Positions 43,992 to 53,421 are shown, numbered from the stretch's first letter. The stretch: DNA of 64,000 bases from Asticcacaulis machinosus (GCF_028550435.1 NZ_JAQQKV010000002.1:558001-622000), one strand, 5' to 3'. A program made the numbers and translations. Notes: generated from the sequence alone by a model not told the origin.

Positions 43992-44906
43992 ATGGACCGT
44001 CTCGACGCCATGAAAATTTTCACCCGCGTGGCGGAGCTGTCCAGCTTCAGCGGTGCGGCCCTTGATCTTGATCTGCCGCGCGCAACCGTCTCGACCCAGG
44101 TGCAGGCGCTTGAGGCCCATCTCGGCACCCAGCTCTTGTACCGCACGACACGCAAAGTACATCTTACCCATGATGGCGAAGTGTTTTATGCCCGCGCCCG
44201 TGAAGTGCTGGCCGATATGGATGAAATGGAAACCCTGTTCCAGCAAACCCCGGCGTCCCTCAAAGGCCGACTTCGGATCGATATGCCGCAGGGACTGGCC
44301 CAAACCCTGTTCATGCGCCATTTGCCCGAATTTATGGCCCAGCATCCGGAACTGGAGATCGACCTGTCGTGCACTGACCGGCGGGTGGATATCATTGCCG
44401 AAGGCTTTGATTGCGTACTGCGCGTCGGCACGCTTAACGATTCAGCCTTGATGGCCCGGCCTCTGGGGCACATGGAGCTGGTCAATGTCGCCAGTCCGGA
44501 CTATCTCAAAACCTATGGCACGCCGCAGACTCTGGAAGACCTAAGCGGTCACCGGCTGATCCATTATGTCGCCAACATCTCCGCCCGCACTGAGAGTGGC
44601 GAGGCCGGATTTGAGTATTTCGACGGCAGCACATACCAGACTCTGCCGATGCCGGGCGCTATCACCGTCAACAATACCGCCGTCTATAGTCAGGCCGCCC
44701 TGATGGGACTTGGGATCATTCAGGTGCCGCGCATAGGGGCCGCCGTTCATCTTAAGTCCGGCGCATTGGTTGAGGTTTTACCCGACCATAAGGCCGCTCC
44801 CATGCCGGTCAATCTGATCTACCCCAGACGCCGCCATCTGGCGCGACGGGTGCAGGTGTTCATGACCTGGGCCACGGCGCTGGTGAAGCACCATATTGAG
44901 ACGTGA
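43992..44906 (+). CDS. LysR family transcriptional regulator
   Basis: A 304-residue LTTR. HTH: MKIFTRVAELSSFSGAALDL then PRATVSTQVQALEAHLGTQL; effector domain from residue about 90 with GRLRIDMPQGLAQTL. Of the CrgA/AaeR-like subgroup by look. GAGG lies near the ATG. It faces the SDR gene. Confidence 0.92.
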   Translation: MDRLDAMKIFTRVAELSSFSGAALDLDLPRATVSTQVQALEAHLGTQLLYRTTRKVHLTHDGEVFYARAREVLADMDEMETLFQQTPASLKGRLRIDMPQGLAQTLFMRHLPEFMAQHPELEIDLSCTDRRVDIIAEGFDCVLRVGTLNDSALMARPLGHMELVNVASPDYLKTYGTPQTLEDLSGHRLIHYVANISARTESGEAGFEYFDGSTYQTLPMPGAITVNNTAVYSQAALMGLGIIQVPRIGAAVHLKSGALVEVLPDHKAAPMPVNLIYPRRRHLARRVQVFMTWATALVKHHIET

Positions 44907-44987
44907 CGGATTTAGAACTGGTTTTTTGTGAAATTACTCGTAAACAGGGGGTACATTTCGCAGATGCACATTTGAACAGACAGTGAC

Positions 44988-46211
44988 ATGACCGCCCCCG
45001 TAGCCCCCGCGACCCCTGTGTTGAAGAATAAGGTTCTGACGATCCTGATCCTGGGGATACTCACGACCATCAGCCCGTTTACGATCGATATGTATCTGCC
45101 GGCCTTTCAGCAAATTGCCGATGATCTGGGCACCACGACCGGTCAGGTGTCATTGTCGCTGTCGAGCTATTTTGCAGGCATGGCGATCGGGCAGATCATT
45201 TACGGGCCATTATTGGATCGGTTTGGACGCAAAAAGCCGCTCTATGCGGGGCTGGCACTATACGTCGTCTGTTCACTGGGCTGTCTGTTATCGCAGAATG
45301 TCGAAACCCTGATTGGTCTGCGCTTTATTCTGGCGCTCGGCGGCTGCGTCGCGCAGGTGGCGACCATGGCTATGGTGCGTGACTTTTTTCCACCCAAGGA
45401 CTCGGCCAAAATCTTCTCACTGCTGGTGCTGATTTTAAGCGTATCGCCGCTGCTGGCCCCGACCGCAGGCGGGTTTGTGACGACTTATCTGGGCTGGCAC
45501 GCCATCTTTATCTTTCTGGCGGTGATCGTGGCCCTGATCATGGTGCTGACCCACTTTTTCCTGCCAAGTGTTTATAAAGGCGATCCGACCGTGTCGCTGA
45601 AACCGGCGCCCGTCATCGCCAATTTTGCCGCAGTGATTAAGGTGCCGCAATTCTATACCTATGTCTTTTCGTCGGCCTTTGCGTTTACGACCCTGTTTAT
45701 CTATGTGACCGCCTCACCGATTATCTTTCTCGATATCTTCAAGGTTACGCCGGATGTTTACGGGGCCATATTTGCCTTTATTGCGGTCGGCATTATCGGC
45801 TCCAATCAGGTCAATGTCTGGCTGACCCGCTATTACAGCAGCGAGCAGATCTTTAAATGCGCAATGATAGCTTTAGCCATCATCAGCACCGTGTTCCTGA
45901 TCGGCAGCTATCTGGGCTGGTTCGGCTTGTGGCCGACGATTTTTTTCTTCTTTGCCATGTTGTCCTGCCTAGGGATGACCAACCCCAATGCCAATGCCTT
46001 AGCCCTGGCGCCCTTCACCAGCCATATCGGCAGCGCTTCAGCCCTGATTGGGTTTTTGCAGATCGCTCTGGCCACCATTGCGTCCTCGTTCGTCAGCATA
46101 CTGGGCGGTGAGCATGTCTATCCCTTGCTGGGGATCATCGTTGCGGCGGTCTATACCGGCCTGATTATCCTGTGGCTGGGTAAGCGTCAGATGGCGCGTC
46201 AGGCCGCATAA
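44988..46211 (+). CDS. Bcr/CflA family MFS exporter
   Basis: A 407-residue 12-helix transporter. The family signature ISPFTIDMYLPAFQQIADDL covers the first helix, with the motif A-like GPLLDRFGRKKPLY and the domain-specific motif FILALGGCVAQVA. Exports drugs such as bicyclomycin or sulfonamides, or cysteine, in relatives. It lies 81 bp after the LysR gene, in the same direction, and may be co-transcribed. Confidence 0.92.
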   Translation: MTAPVAPATPVLKNKVLTILILGILTTISPFTIDMYLPAFQQIADDLGTTTGQVSLSLSSYFAGMAIGQIIYGPLLDRFGRKKPLYAGLALYVVCSLGCLLSQNVETLIGLRFILALGGCVAQVATMAMVRDFFPPKDSAKIFSLLVLILSVSPLLAPTAGGFVTTYLGWHAIFIFLAVIVALIMVLTHFFLPSVYKGDPTVSLKPAPVIANFAAVIKVPQFYTYVFSSAFAFTTLFIYVTASPIIFLDIFKVTPDVYGAIFAFIAVGIIGSNQVNVWLTRYYSSEQIFKCAMIALAIISTVFLIGSYLGWFGLWPTIFFFFAMLSCLGMTNPNANALALAPFTSHIGSASALIGFLQIALATIASSFVSILGGEHVYPLLGIIVAAVYTGLIILWLGKRQMARQAA

Positions 46212-46343
46212 GGTATCCGGGACAGGATCGGGAGAGTAGCCTGCATAAAAGGGGATAAGACTGAAAAGATATGGCTGAAAACTTAGAGCGTTTTCCCATC
46301 AAATGAATCATTGATGGATGAGAAAGAGCGACCACAAAAAATT

Positions 46344-46380
46344 ACAGCCTTTCATCTGATGCAACCAGATGAAAGGCTGT
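46344..46380. repeat. Perfect 15-bp hairpin
   Basis: ACAGCCTTTCATCTG / CAGATGAAAGGCTGT around the loop ATGCAAC, in the 302-bp gap between the Bcr exporter and the hybrid kinase, which converge. No T-run follows. Nothing else recognisable in the gap except an imperfect CCATCA/TGATGG repeat near 46299-46316. Confidence 0.75.
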
Positions 46381-46513
46381 ATGTAGCCGAATATCATCCC
46401 GCCCCGGATAGTTAATAGCACCACGCGGAAATGCGTTTGTCACCTACAATCCGGTGCATACAGGTGCCACATAGTGAAATTTACGTTACGGAAAGTTACA
46501 GCCTTGGGTAGTC

Positions 46514-48157
46514 TCACGCCCTGACTACACCCAGTTTATTCGACAAAATATCGGGCAGGATGGGCTTTGAGATATAGTCGTCCATACCGGCCTCCAGACA
46601 GCGCTCGCGGTCTCCGGCCAGAGCATGGGCGGTCACGCCGATGATGCGCTGCGGCGGCAAACCGCGCTCAGATTCCAATTCACGTATACGCCTTGTCGTT
46701 TCAAGGCCATCAAGACCGTGCATCTGCACGTCCATGAGAATGGTGTAATAAGGCTTATCGGCTGCGGTAATGACTTCGAGCGCCTCGAGACCGGATTCCA
46801 CGGCCACGGCCTTAAAGCCCATATCCTCCAGCATCAGGGTCGCCACCATGATATTCGGGGCATAGTCTTCAACAATCAGCACCGTCGGCATGGTATCGGC
46901 ATTGACGCTGCGGGCCACCGGCACAGGGGCAACCGGACGCACCGGTGCTGCGGGAGCTGCGCGTTTCAGCTTGAGCCGGACATGAAACACCGACCCGCGG
47001 CCTTCGTGACTGTCGACCTTGATCGTGCCGCCCATAAGCTCGATCAGCGACTTGGCGATCGACAGGCCAAGCCCTGAGCCACCAAAGCGGCGGGTAATGG
47101 TTTCATCGGCCTGGGTAAAGGTATCGAAAATCAGCGGCAGCTTAGAGGCTTCGATCCCGATGCCGGTATCGCGCACACTGATGCTCAGCTCCGCCAGATC
47201 GCCATAGACACTGCGCAGATCGGTTGTAACTTCGATTTCGCCCTGATCGGTAAATTTCAGGGCATTGGACACCAGGTTCATGATGATCTGCTGCAAGCGG
47301 GTGCGGTCGCCCAGCAAGGCGGCACCCTCCGTGCGATCCGTCATGACCAGCTTCAGGCCTTTGCGGGCGATGTCAGACTCAAACATCACCCGGATATCAT
47401 TCAGGATCTCACCGGGCACAAAGGCGATGGTTTCAAGATCGATACGCCCGTCCTCAATCCGGCTGATATCCAAAAGGTCGTTGATTAGCTTCAGCAGCAA
47501 ATCGGCATTGGTGCGCAGTGTATCGACCATCTTTTGCTGATCACCGTTGAGCGGCGATTTGGCCAGCAAGGTCGCCAGACCATTGACCACGTTCATCGGT
47601 GTGCGGATTTCATGGCTCATGGTCGCCAGAAAGCGGCTCTTGGCCTCAGACGCAGCTTCGGCCTTTTCCTTGGCAGCCTTCAGTTCCTCCTGCTGGTGAG
47701 CGTTTTCGCGCAGCAACCGTTCCTTGGTATAGGCCGCCAGCATGATCGCCGGCAACAGGTCGAGATAGGTCTGGTTGACATCCTTAACCGCATAGTCAGC
47801 AGCACCATTTTCCAGCGCCTGCAAAGCGATGCGCTCATCCCCCCCGGCGGTCAGGATCACGGCTGGCGGCACGGGGTCGAGATCGGTGATGTGCGACAGC
47901 AACTCAAGCCCGCTCATGCCCGGCAGATTATAATCGATCAGCAACAGGTCGTAGTCGGTCTTCTGGATCAGGGCCAGCGCCTCTTCGGCGGTTTCGACCG
48001 TCTCGACGATCAGGCCATTGCGGGCCATACGTTTTTGCAGCAGACGCGCCAGAGCGGCATCATCCTCCACGTACAGCACATGCTCAAGCGTCGCCGGCAC
48101 CGCCGATCGGCTTGGGCGTCGGCCATCAGCCGATATCGTCGCGGACACTGGTTTCAT
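46514..48157 (-). CDS. Hybrid sensor kinase, REC-HisKA-HATPase-REC
   Basis: A 547-residue soluble hybrid. First receiver (VLYVEDDAALARLL, Asp in LLIDYNLPGMSG), then a coiled coil (ELKAAKEKAEAASEAKSRFL). HisKA has His near 180 in MSHEIRTPMN, followed by HATPase with N box NLVSNALKF and G boxes DTGIGIE and GGSGLGLSI. The second receiver covers about 425-547 with Asp in ILMDVQMHGLDG. No membrane segment. ATG 48157 is chosen because it lies 4 bp after the preceding regulator gene; the longer frame runs into that gene. Last gene of the three-gene phosphorelay operon. Confidence 0.93.
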   Translation of the reverse strand: MKPVSATISADGRRPSRSAVPATLEHVLYVEDDAALARLLQKRMARNGLIVETVETAEEALALIQKTDYDLLLIDYNLPGMSGLELLSHITDLDPVPPAVILTAGGDERIALQALENGAADYAVKDVNQTYLDLLPAIMLAAYTKERLLRENAHQQEELKAAKEKAEAASEAKSRFLATMSHEIRTPMNVVNGLATLLAKSPLNGDQQKMVDTLRTNADLLLKLINDLLDISRIEDGRIDLETIAFVPGEILNDIRVMFESDIARKGLKLVMTDRTEGAALLGDRTRLQQIIMNLVSNALKFTDQGEIEVTTDLRSVYGDLAELSISVRDTGIGIEASKLPLIFDTFTQADETITRRFGGSGLGLSIAKSLIELMGGTIKVDSHEGRGSVFHVRLKLKRAAPAAPVRPVAPVPVARSVNADTMPTVLIVEDYAPNIMVATLMLEDMGFKAVAVESGLEALEVITAADKPYYTILMDVQMHGLDGLETTRRIRELESERGLPPQRIIGVTAHALAGDRERCLEAGMDDYISKPILPDILSNKLGVVRA

Positions 48158-48161
48158 TCTT

Positions 48162-48608
48162 TCATCCCTGATTATGGGGAACCTTGACGACATTGAGCAT
48201 GAGACCCAGTTTGCGGATGGCATCGGCAAAGGCTTCATAACCCACAGGCTTGGTCATATAGGCATTGCAGCCCAAAGCGTAACATTCGTCTATGTCTTTA
48301 GGGTTATCAGTCGTGGTTAAGACAATGACCGGAATATTTTTCGTGTGCTCATCGGCCTTAAGGCGGCGCAAGATCTCAAACCCGTCGATTTCCGGTAAGT
48401 TAAGATCGAGCAGGATCACGGTTTTATCGTGCTGATCCAGGGTGCGTTTGTCATTAAAGAAATAATCGAGGGCTGCCGCCCCGTTCGGCACATGGACAAT
48501 CTGATTGGCCACCCCGGCGCGCTCAAGGTTCTTGATGATCAAGCGGGCATGGCCTTCATCGTCTTCGATCATCACCAGCTTGAAAGGTTCATTGAACAAC
48601 TTGATCAT
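48162..48608 (-). CDS. Rcp1-like single-domain response regulator
   Basis: A 148-residue receiver of the kind often paired with phytochromes and CHASE/PAS kinases: MIEDDEGHARLIIKNLERAG, LLDLNLPEIDGFEIL with the phospho-Asp, LTTTDN and TKPVGYE. It overlaps the kinase gene upstream by ATGA and the hybrid kinase starts 4 bp after it, so it likely carries phosphate between the two kinases. Confidence 0.93.
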   Translation of the reverse strand: MIKLFNEPFKLVMIEDDEGHARLIIKNLERAGVANQIVHVPNGAAALDYFFNDKRTLDQHDKTVILLDLNLPEIDGFEILRRLKADEHTKNIPVIVLTTTDNPKDIDECYALGCNAYMTKPVGYEAFADAIRKLGLMLNVVKVPHNQG

Positions 48609-50488
48609 GCCTGTTGCGCCTTTCTGGCCGGCAGGACTTGAGTGCCTGCAGCCAGGACCGCTTGCGACTCATCAGCCATATCATTGACCCCGCCACGACG
48701 CGGCAGGCGTACAAAAAAGGTAGTGCCCACACCAACGGCGGATTCAAACCAGATCGCGCCGTCCATCTTGCGCAGGGTGGTTTTGACAAAGCTCATGCCG
48801 ATACCCAAGCCCCGCACATCCGACGTGTTGCGGGCGCGGCGGAATATCTCGAAAATCTTACCGGAATCCGCCGCATCGATCCCGCGGCCATTGTCACGGA
48901 TGTAAAAGACAAAATCGCGGGCCGTTTGCTGACTGCCGATTTCGATGCGGCCCTTGCGCTCAACCGTGAGATATTTGACCGCATTATCGAGCAGGTTGGA
49001 GAACACCTGCTCCAACGCCAGGGCATCGGTCACCAGTTCCGGCAGATCATGAATGATGACCTCGGCGCCCTTGTTCTGGATTTCAAAGCTCTGCGCCCCG
49101 ATACACTTATCGATAATAGCGCGGGAATCGACCCGTTCATAGCGATGCACATAGCGGCCGATCCGCGACAGGTCGAGAATGGCAGTAGTTAAGGTATCCA
49201 TGCGCTCTACCCCCTTGCCGATAAAGGTCAGGGCTTCGGGGATGTCGCGGTGCAGGTTGAGGTCGATCTTTGACCAGTCTTCGGGTTTGATCTTGTCCTG
49301 ATAGGGCGTCAGGGTGTCTGAGACTTCGGCGATCGCCATGTCCAGTTCGCGCGAGAAGCCTTTGAGGTTGACCAGCGGCGAGCGCAGATCGTGCGAGGTA
49401 ATATAGGTGAAGGTTTCCATGTCGGCATGAAGCTGACGCAGTTCTTCCTCACGGTTTTTCTGATCGGTAATGTCAGTATGGGCGCCGACCATAGACCTCA
49501 TCCGGCCATCGTCACCGCGCTGCGCCACCGCCCGCGACATGATCCAGCGCCATGTACCGTCTTTGTGGTGCATGCGAAAGACATTGGTATAGAGCGCCGA
49601 CGGCCCTTCACGGAAGGCCTTAAGCGTCGCCAGAGCCGCATCCTTATCGTCAGGGTGGATCAGGTCGATGGTGGCTTTGAAATCATCCTTGATATCGGCC
49701 TCATCATAGCCCAGCATCGACTTATATTCCGGCGACATATACATGGAATCATTGATGAAATTATATTCGAACACGCCATCATTGATGCCGTTCAGCACGG
49801 TTTTAAACCGCTCCTCTGAACGCCTGTGGGCGTCTTCAAACCGCTGATTGGCGACTTCCAGATTGATGATAGTCACCGTACCTACCAGCAGAATACCGAT
49901 CATCAGAACATTACCGAGCACGATGACGGTCAGAAAATTGTTCTTTTGCGACTGGGCGGCCTTGGATTGCAGCCGCAACGTCACCCCGCGACGGGCAATG
50001 CTCTGATCGAGCATCTGACGCAGTTCATCCATTTGCGCTTTTTGAGCATTCAGTGCCGCACTTGACGGCGATCCGGCACCACGGGTGCGCACATCGGTAA
50101 TTTGATCCGACAAAAGCTTTTGATAATTATCAATAACCTTAAGCCAGCTATTGACCTCTTCGCGGGCAGCCACTTCGGGATAGGTGGTATTGCGAAGGTT
50201 CACAATTCCGCTTTGCAGCCGGGCATAGGCCGTGAAATAGGGATCCAGAAAGGCCTCATCGCCCGTCACCATAAAGCCACGCACGCTGGTTTCCATATCG
50301 ACCAGATCGATAACAATCAGGCGGCTCTGATCAATGACCTGAGATTGATACAGCGAAAAGTCGTTGTGGGTCTGAACCTTGTTGTACTGCTTATAGAGCA
50401 CGTAGCTGAAGGTGACGAACGCCAGGGAAATCAGGCAGAACACCGCTATATAATAGTGTTTTCGCGCGATCGCCCACGGCAGTTTCAT
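48605..50488 (-). CDS. CHASE3-PAS sensor histidine kinase
   Basis: A 627-residue membrane kinase. Helix 1 near 12-32, a periplasmic CHASE3-like four-helix region (SLYQSQVIDQSRLIVIDLVD, METSVRGFMVTGDEAFLDPY), helix 2 near 185-205, and a PAS/PAC domain (FEYNFINDSMYMSPEYKSML). HisKA has His near 364 (ITSHDLRSPLVNLKGF) and the HATPase has DNAVKYL and GLGIGMS. The kinase core is of the bacteriophytochrome type. Start uncertain: ATG 50488 or 50521, neither with a good site. Confidence 0.92.
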   Translation of the reverse strand: MKLPWAIARKHYYIAVFCLISLAFVTFSYVLYKQYNKVQTHNDFSLYQSQVIDQSRLIVIDLVDMETSVRGFMVTGDEAFLDPYFTAYARLQSGIVNLRNTTYPEVAAREEVNSWLKVIDNYQKLLSDQITDVRTRGAGSPSSAALNAQKAQMDELRQMLDQSIARRGVTLRLQSKAAQSQKNNFLTVIVLGNVLMIGILLVGTVTIINLEVANQRFEDAHRRSEERFKTVLNGINDGVFEYNFINDSMYMSPEYKSMLGYDEADIKDDFKATIDLIHPDDKDAALATLKAFREGPSALYTNVFRMHHKDGTWRWIMSRAVAQRGDDGRMRSMVGAHTDITDQKNREEELRQLHADMETFTYITSHDLRSPLVNLKGFSRELDMAIAEVSDTLTPYQDKIKPEDWSKIDLNLHRDIPEALTFIGKGVERMDTLTTAILDLSRIGRYVHRYERVDSRAIIDKCIGAQSFEIQNKGAEVIIHDLPELVTDALALEQVFSNLLDNAVKYLTVERKGRIEIGSQQTARDFVFYIRDNGRGIDAADSGKIFEIFRRARNTSDVRGLGIGMSFVKTTLRKMDGAIWFESAVGVGTTFFVRLPRRGGVNDMADESQAVLAAGTQVLPARKAQQA

Positions 50489-50546
50489 AGGGTAAAACCA
50501 GTCTGTGCGGGTGCAGGTCATCTGCCCCCGCACGTGTTATCTCAAT

Positions 50547-50675
50547 TTATTGCTTACCGGCATCCTGAATGACTTCGCCGGTGGCTTCGACGTCCTTGCC
50601 GACACCCTGAACCGTATTGCAAGCCGCCAGAACCGGCAGAGAGGCTACAAATAACATAATGGCCAAGCGTTTCAT
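50547..50675 (-). CDS. Entericidin-like small lipoprotein
   Basis: A 42-residue protein with lipobox LAAC (Cys19) and the family tail NTVQGVGKDVEATGEVIQDA. Entericidin A/B proteins are small envelope lipoproteins induced by stationary phase or stress. ATG 50675 with GGAG 6 bp upstream. It lies just upstream of the phosphorelay operon in the same direction. Confidence 0.88.
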   Translation of the reverse strand: MKRLAIMLFVASLPVLAACNTVQGVGKDVEATGEVIQDAGKQ

Positions 50676-50847
50676 ATTTGCTCCGATACTTAAGATCGAT
50701 GGGTTGATTGCCAAACCCGTAACCCCGCAACTGAGACAGTAGAGACTCGGAACGTAATGTAACAATAGGCGCACTTACGCGAAAAATAAGGAACCCATAA
50801 ATATGGTTAATATTATTTTAAGCTGTGCTCCAGGAGATACAATGCGT

Positions 50848-51315
50848 CTACAGCTTGCGGCCAGCCTTAAAGCCCTCAGTAAAGGCGTGGATGACGCCTT
50901 CGGGTTTATGGTCATCGGATTTGGAACTGATGCGTTCATCGTGCCGGTCGCGGCCGTCATTGGCGATCAGATCAATATTGTGACGCACATTGCGCCACAG
51001 CCTGCGGGCCGCATAGAGGCCTAATCCCACTACTGCTGCCACTGCGATTATGGCCACAAGCGACGCCGCCAAGGGCCCGTTATCAGGGGCAATCCAGATA
51101 TAAAGTCCAACAATAAGGCCGCAAAAGGCAACCCCCGCAATCAGCATCAGAAATATACCGATCATGACCAAGCCGGTGAGCGAGGCCAGCAGTTTTTCAA
51201 CAAACGGTGAGGCCGTTTTCAGGCGCCGGCTGACGCCAAAAACATCAATCAGTTTGCTGGCCAAAGGCGCCACCACCGGCGCCAGTAACGATAATCCAGC
51301 CAGATTCCAGGCCAT
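50848..51315 (-). CDS. Hypothetical two-helix membrane protein
   Basis: A 155-residue protein not recognised. Hydrophobic helices near residues 45-75 and 83-105 are followed by a basic, hydrophilic tail (RRLWRNVRHNIDLI). The layout resembles phage holin-like/YqjE-type proteins that occur beside DUF883 genes, but I cannot confirm that family. ATG 51315 has GGGGGA 6 bp upstream. Confidence 0.65.
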   Translation of the reverse strand: MAWNLAGLSLLAPVVAPLASKLIDVFGVSRRLKTASPFVEKLLASLTGLVMIGIFLMLIAGVAFCGLIVGLYIWIAPDNGPLAASLVAIIAVAAVVGLGLYAARRLWRNVRHNIDLIANDGRDRHDERISSKSDDHKPEGVIHAFTEGFKAGRKL

Positions 51316-51336
51316 TGAATAGTCCCCCAAAGAATA

Positions 51337-51384
51337 AAAAAACCGGTAATGTCACTTAAAAATAAGCGCCATCACCGGTTTTTT
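51337..51384. terminator. Bidirectional terminator after the DUF883 gene
   Basis: An 11-bp stem AAAAAACCGGT / ACCGGTTTTTT around a 26-base loop, with T-runs in both directions, between the DUF883 gene and the two-helix gene. Confidence 0.75.
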
Positions 51385-51403
51385 AAGGAAAAACAGTCTT
51401 GGC

Positions 51404-51709
51404 TTAACGACGTGTCAAAAGCGCGCCCAGTATAAAGCCAACGCCCAGAGCGACCATGCTGGCACGCACAGGGTTAGACTTGATCTCAGATTCGACATTG
51501 TGCGAAACATGGCTGACTTCATCGACCGCCTGATCATAGAGATGGCGCACTTTCTGGCCTGCGTCCGAAGCATAGTGTGAGACATCATCCAGTACATGCT
51601 TGGCTTCGCGCTCAACCGTCTTGATAGCCTCACGGGCGGACGTCTTCACATCATTTTCTGCCAGACCTTTGGTAACACCGGCGGCGGTTTTGGTGGCTGC
51701 GGACAACAT
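51404..51709 (-). CDS. DUF883 (ElaB/YqjD) family membrane-anchored protein
   Basis: A 101-residue protein: long amphipathic helix (AREAIKTVEREAKHVLDDVS) and a C-terminal anchor ending VALGVGFILGALLTRR, the DUF883 pattern. E. coli relatives bind ribosomes at the inner membrane in stationary phase; whether this one does is inference. ATG 51709 has AGGAGG 9 bp upstream. Confidence 0.88.
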   Translation of the reverse strand: MLSAATKTAAGVTKGLAENDVKTSAREAIKTVEREAKHVLDDVSHYASDAGQKVRHLYDQAVDEVSHVSHNVESEIKSNPVRASMVALGVGFILGALLTRR

Positions 51710-52123
51710 GGGTTGTGCCTCCTGAGGATGTTGAGGGAAAAGAAAGGGTTTCACGTTCACGAGCCATTAAGAACCGGCTATGCAGCAAACCGTAAGGTCG
51801 GGAAACCCTATGGCTTAAGAGTTCGGGGCAAGGGGGGCTGGGGTCGGGGTGAACCCTTAAGGGGTCTGCCTTTCGCCCGTTCCTGAAACCCGTGAACGTG
51901 ATGAACTTAGATTATTGCGCCGGCATTAAGGAAGCCATGTGAGCCTACCTTACGGCATATAAAAAACCCGTAAGCCTTAGGTCGGCTCAATTCCGTTATC
52001 TCATTTTTACGAAGCCCACCCATAGCGGGTGCGTCATACTTATACGCAGCGCCTTATAGTGAACGTCACGCGGTCATCCTTTGTGACCGCTAAACGATTT
52101 CATTCCTTAAAGGAGATATCATT

Positions 52124-52291
52124 ATGTCTATCAAAGGTAAGATCAAGGAAACCGCCGGTGCTGCTGAAGAAGAACTGGGCGAAGCCATACACAATGAAAA
52201 AATGGCCAATGATGGCCGCCGCCTGCGCAACGAAGGCCGCCTCGAAGACGGCAAACTGCCCAAGGTCACCAAGGTCGGCTCTGAAAAGTAA
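52124..52291 (+). CDS. CsbD family stress protein
   Basis: A 55-residue hydrophilic protein opening MSIKGKIKETAGAAEEELGE, the CsbD-like signature. Relatives are induced by general stress. AGGAG lies 8 bp before the ATG. Divergent from the DUF883 gene. The 414-bp region between them (51710-52123) holds a 7-bp hairpin at 52070-52090 (GCGGTCA / TGACCGC) in the likely leader and no other gene I can support. Confidence 0.85.
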   Translation: MSIKGKIKETAGAAEEELGEAIHNEKMANDGRRLRNEGRLEDGKLPKVTKVGSEK

Positions 52292-52320
52292 GCCGCCCCA
52301 AGCATTTCCTCAGAACTCAC

Positions 52321-52352
52321 AAAGCCCGCATGTGATGCGGGCTTTTCTTTTA
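52321..52352 (+). terminator. Terminator after the CsbD gene
   Basis: Stem AAAGCCCGCAT / ATGCGGGCTTT with a GTG loop followed by TCTTTT. Confidence 0.88.
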
Positions 52353-52440
52353 CTCAAAACCTAAAAAAAACCGCCCCGGCCATGCGCAGCCGAAGCGGTT
52401 TGAAAGTAGCAGGGAGGAAACCCATGAATGGGTAATTCCT

Positions 52441-53421
52441 TTATGATCCCACAGTTGAGCGATTGTGAGGCGCGTACATGTCCAGAATGGGGCCATTTGG
52501 CACAATGCCCGTCGGGTTGATGTTCAGGTGGCTCTGGTAATAGTGGCCCTTGATGTGCTCAAAATTGACGGTTGCGGCTATACCCGCCGTCTGAAAGATA
52601 TCGCGCACATAGGCCGACAGGTTAGGATAGTCGGCAATCCGGCGCAGATTGCATTTGAAATGGCCGACATAGACCGGATCAAACCGGATCAGGGTCGTAA
52701 ACAGGCGGATATCGGCCTCGGTCAGAACATTGCCAATCAGATAACGCGTGCGCGACAAACGATCTTCCAGCCAATTCAGACTGTCAAACAGTGGCCCGAC
52801 CGCATCGTCATAGGCATCCTGCGTCGTCGCAAAACCGGCTTTATAGACCCCGTTATTGACCGTATCGTAGACGCGGGCATTGACCGCATCGATCTCAGCG
52901 CGCAGATCATCCGGATAATAGTGGCCCACTTTGGCCCCCAGATCATCGAAAGCCTCATTGAACATGCGGATGATCTCAGAACTTTCGTTACTGACGATGC
53001 GGTTTTGGTGCGTGTCCCACAGAACCGGCACCGTCACCCGACCGCTATAGGCCGGATTATCGCGGGTATAGACTTCATACATGAATTTCGCGCCCAACGG
53101 ATCCGGCACGACCGCGGGACCATCAGCAAACGTCCAGCCGTCTTCGCGCATCAGCCAGTGGACCACACTGACCGAAATCAGATCTTCCAGCCCTTTGAGG
53201 TGGCGCACAATCAGGGTGCGGTGCGCCCACGGACAGGCCAAGCTGACATAGAGATGATAGCGGCCCGCCTCGGCCTTAAACCCGCCCTCACCCGAAGGCC
53301 CCGGCGTGCCGTCTGCCGTCACCCAGTTGCGATACTGCGCCTCCGAGCGAATGAACCGTCCGCCGGATGATTTGGTGTCGTACCACTGATCGTGCCATTT
53401 ACCGTCAACCAACAGGCCCAT
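52441..53421 (-). CDS. yqjG: Glutathionyl-hydroquinone reductase
   Basis: A 326-residue Xi-class glutathione transferase (YqjG/ECM4/PcpF). The catalytic Cys is in SLACPWAHRTLIVR; FNEAFDDLG and the C-terminal helical domain (LIGNVLTEADIRLFTTLIRF) follow. It reduces glutathionyl-hydroquinones back to hydroquinones with GSH. AAAGGAA is placed well ahead of the ATG. Neighbouring azoreductase and pirin suggest a quinone/oxidant-defence neighbourhood. Confidence 0.95.
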   Translation of the reverse strand: MGLLVDGKWHDQWYDTKSSGGRFIRSEAQYRNWVTADGTPGPSGEGGFKAEAGRYHLYVSLACPWAHRTLIVRHLKGLEDLISVSVVHWLMREDGWTFADGPAVVPDPLGAKFMYEVYTRDNPAYSGRVTVPVLWDTHQNRIVSNESSEIIRMFNEAFDDLGAKVGHYYPDDLRAEIDAVNARVYDTVNNGVYKAGFATTQDAYDDAVGPLFDSLNWLEDRLSRTRYLIGNVLTEADIRLFTTLIRFDPVYVGHFKCNLRRIADYPNLSAYVRDIFQTAGIAATVNFEHIKGHYYQSHLNINPTGIVPNGPILDMYAPHNRSTVGS

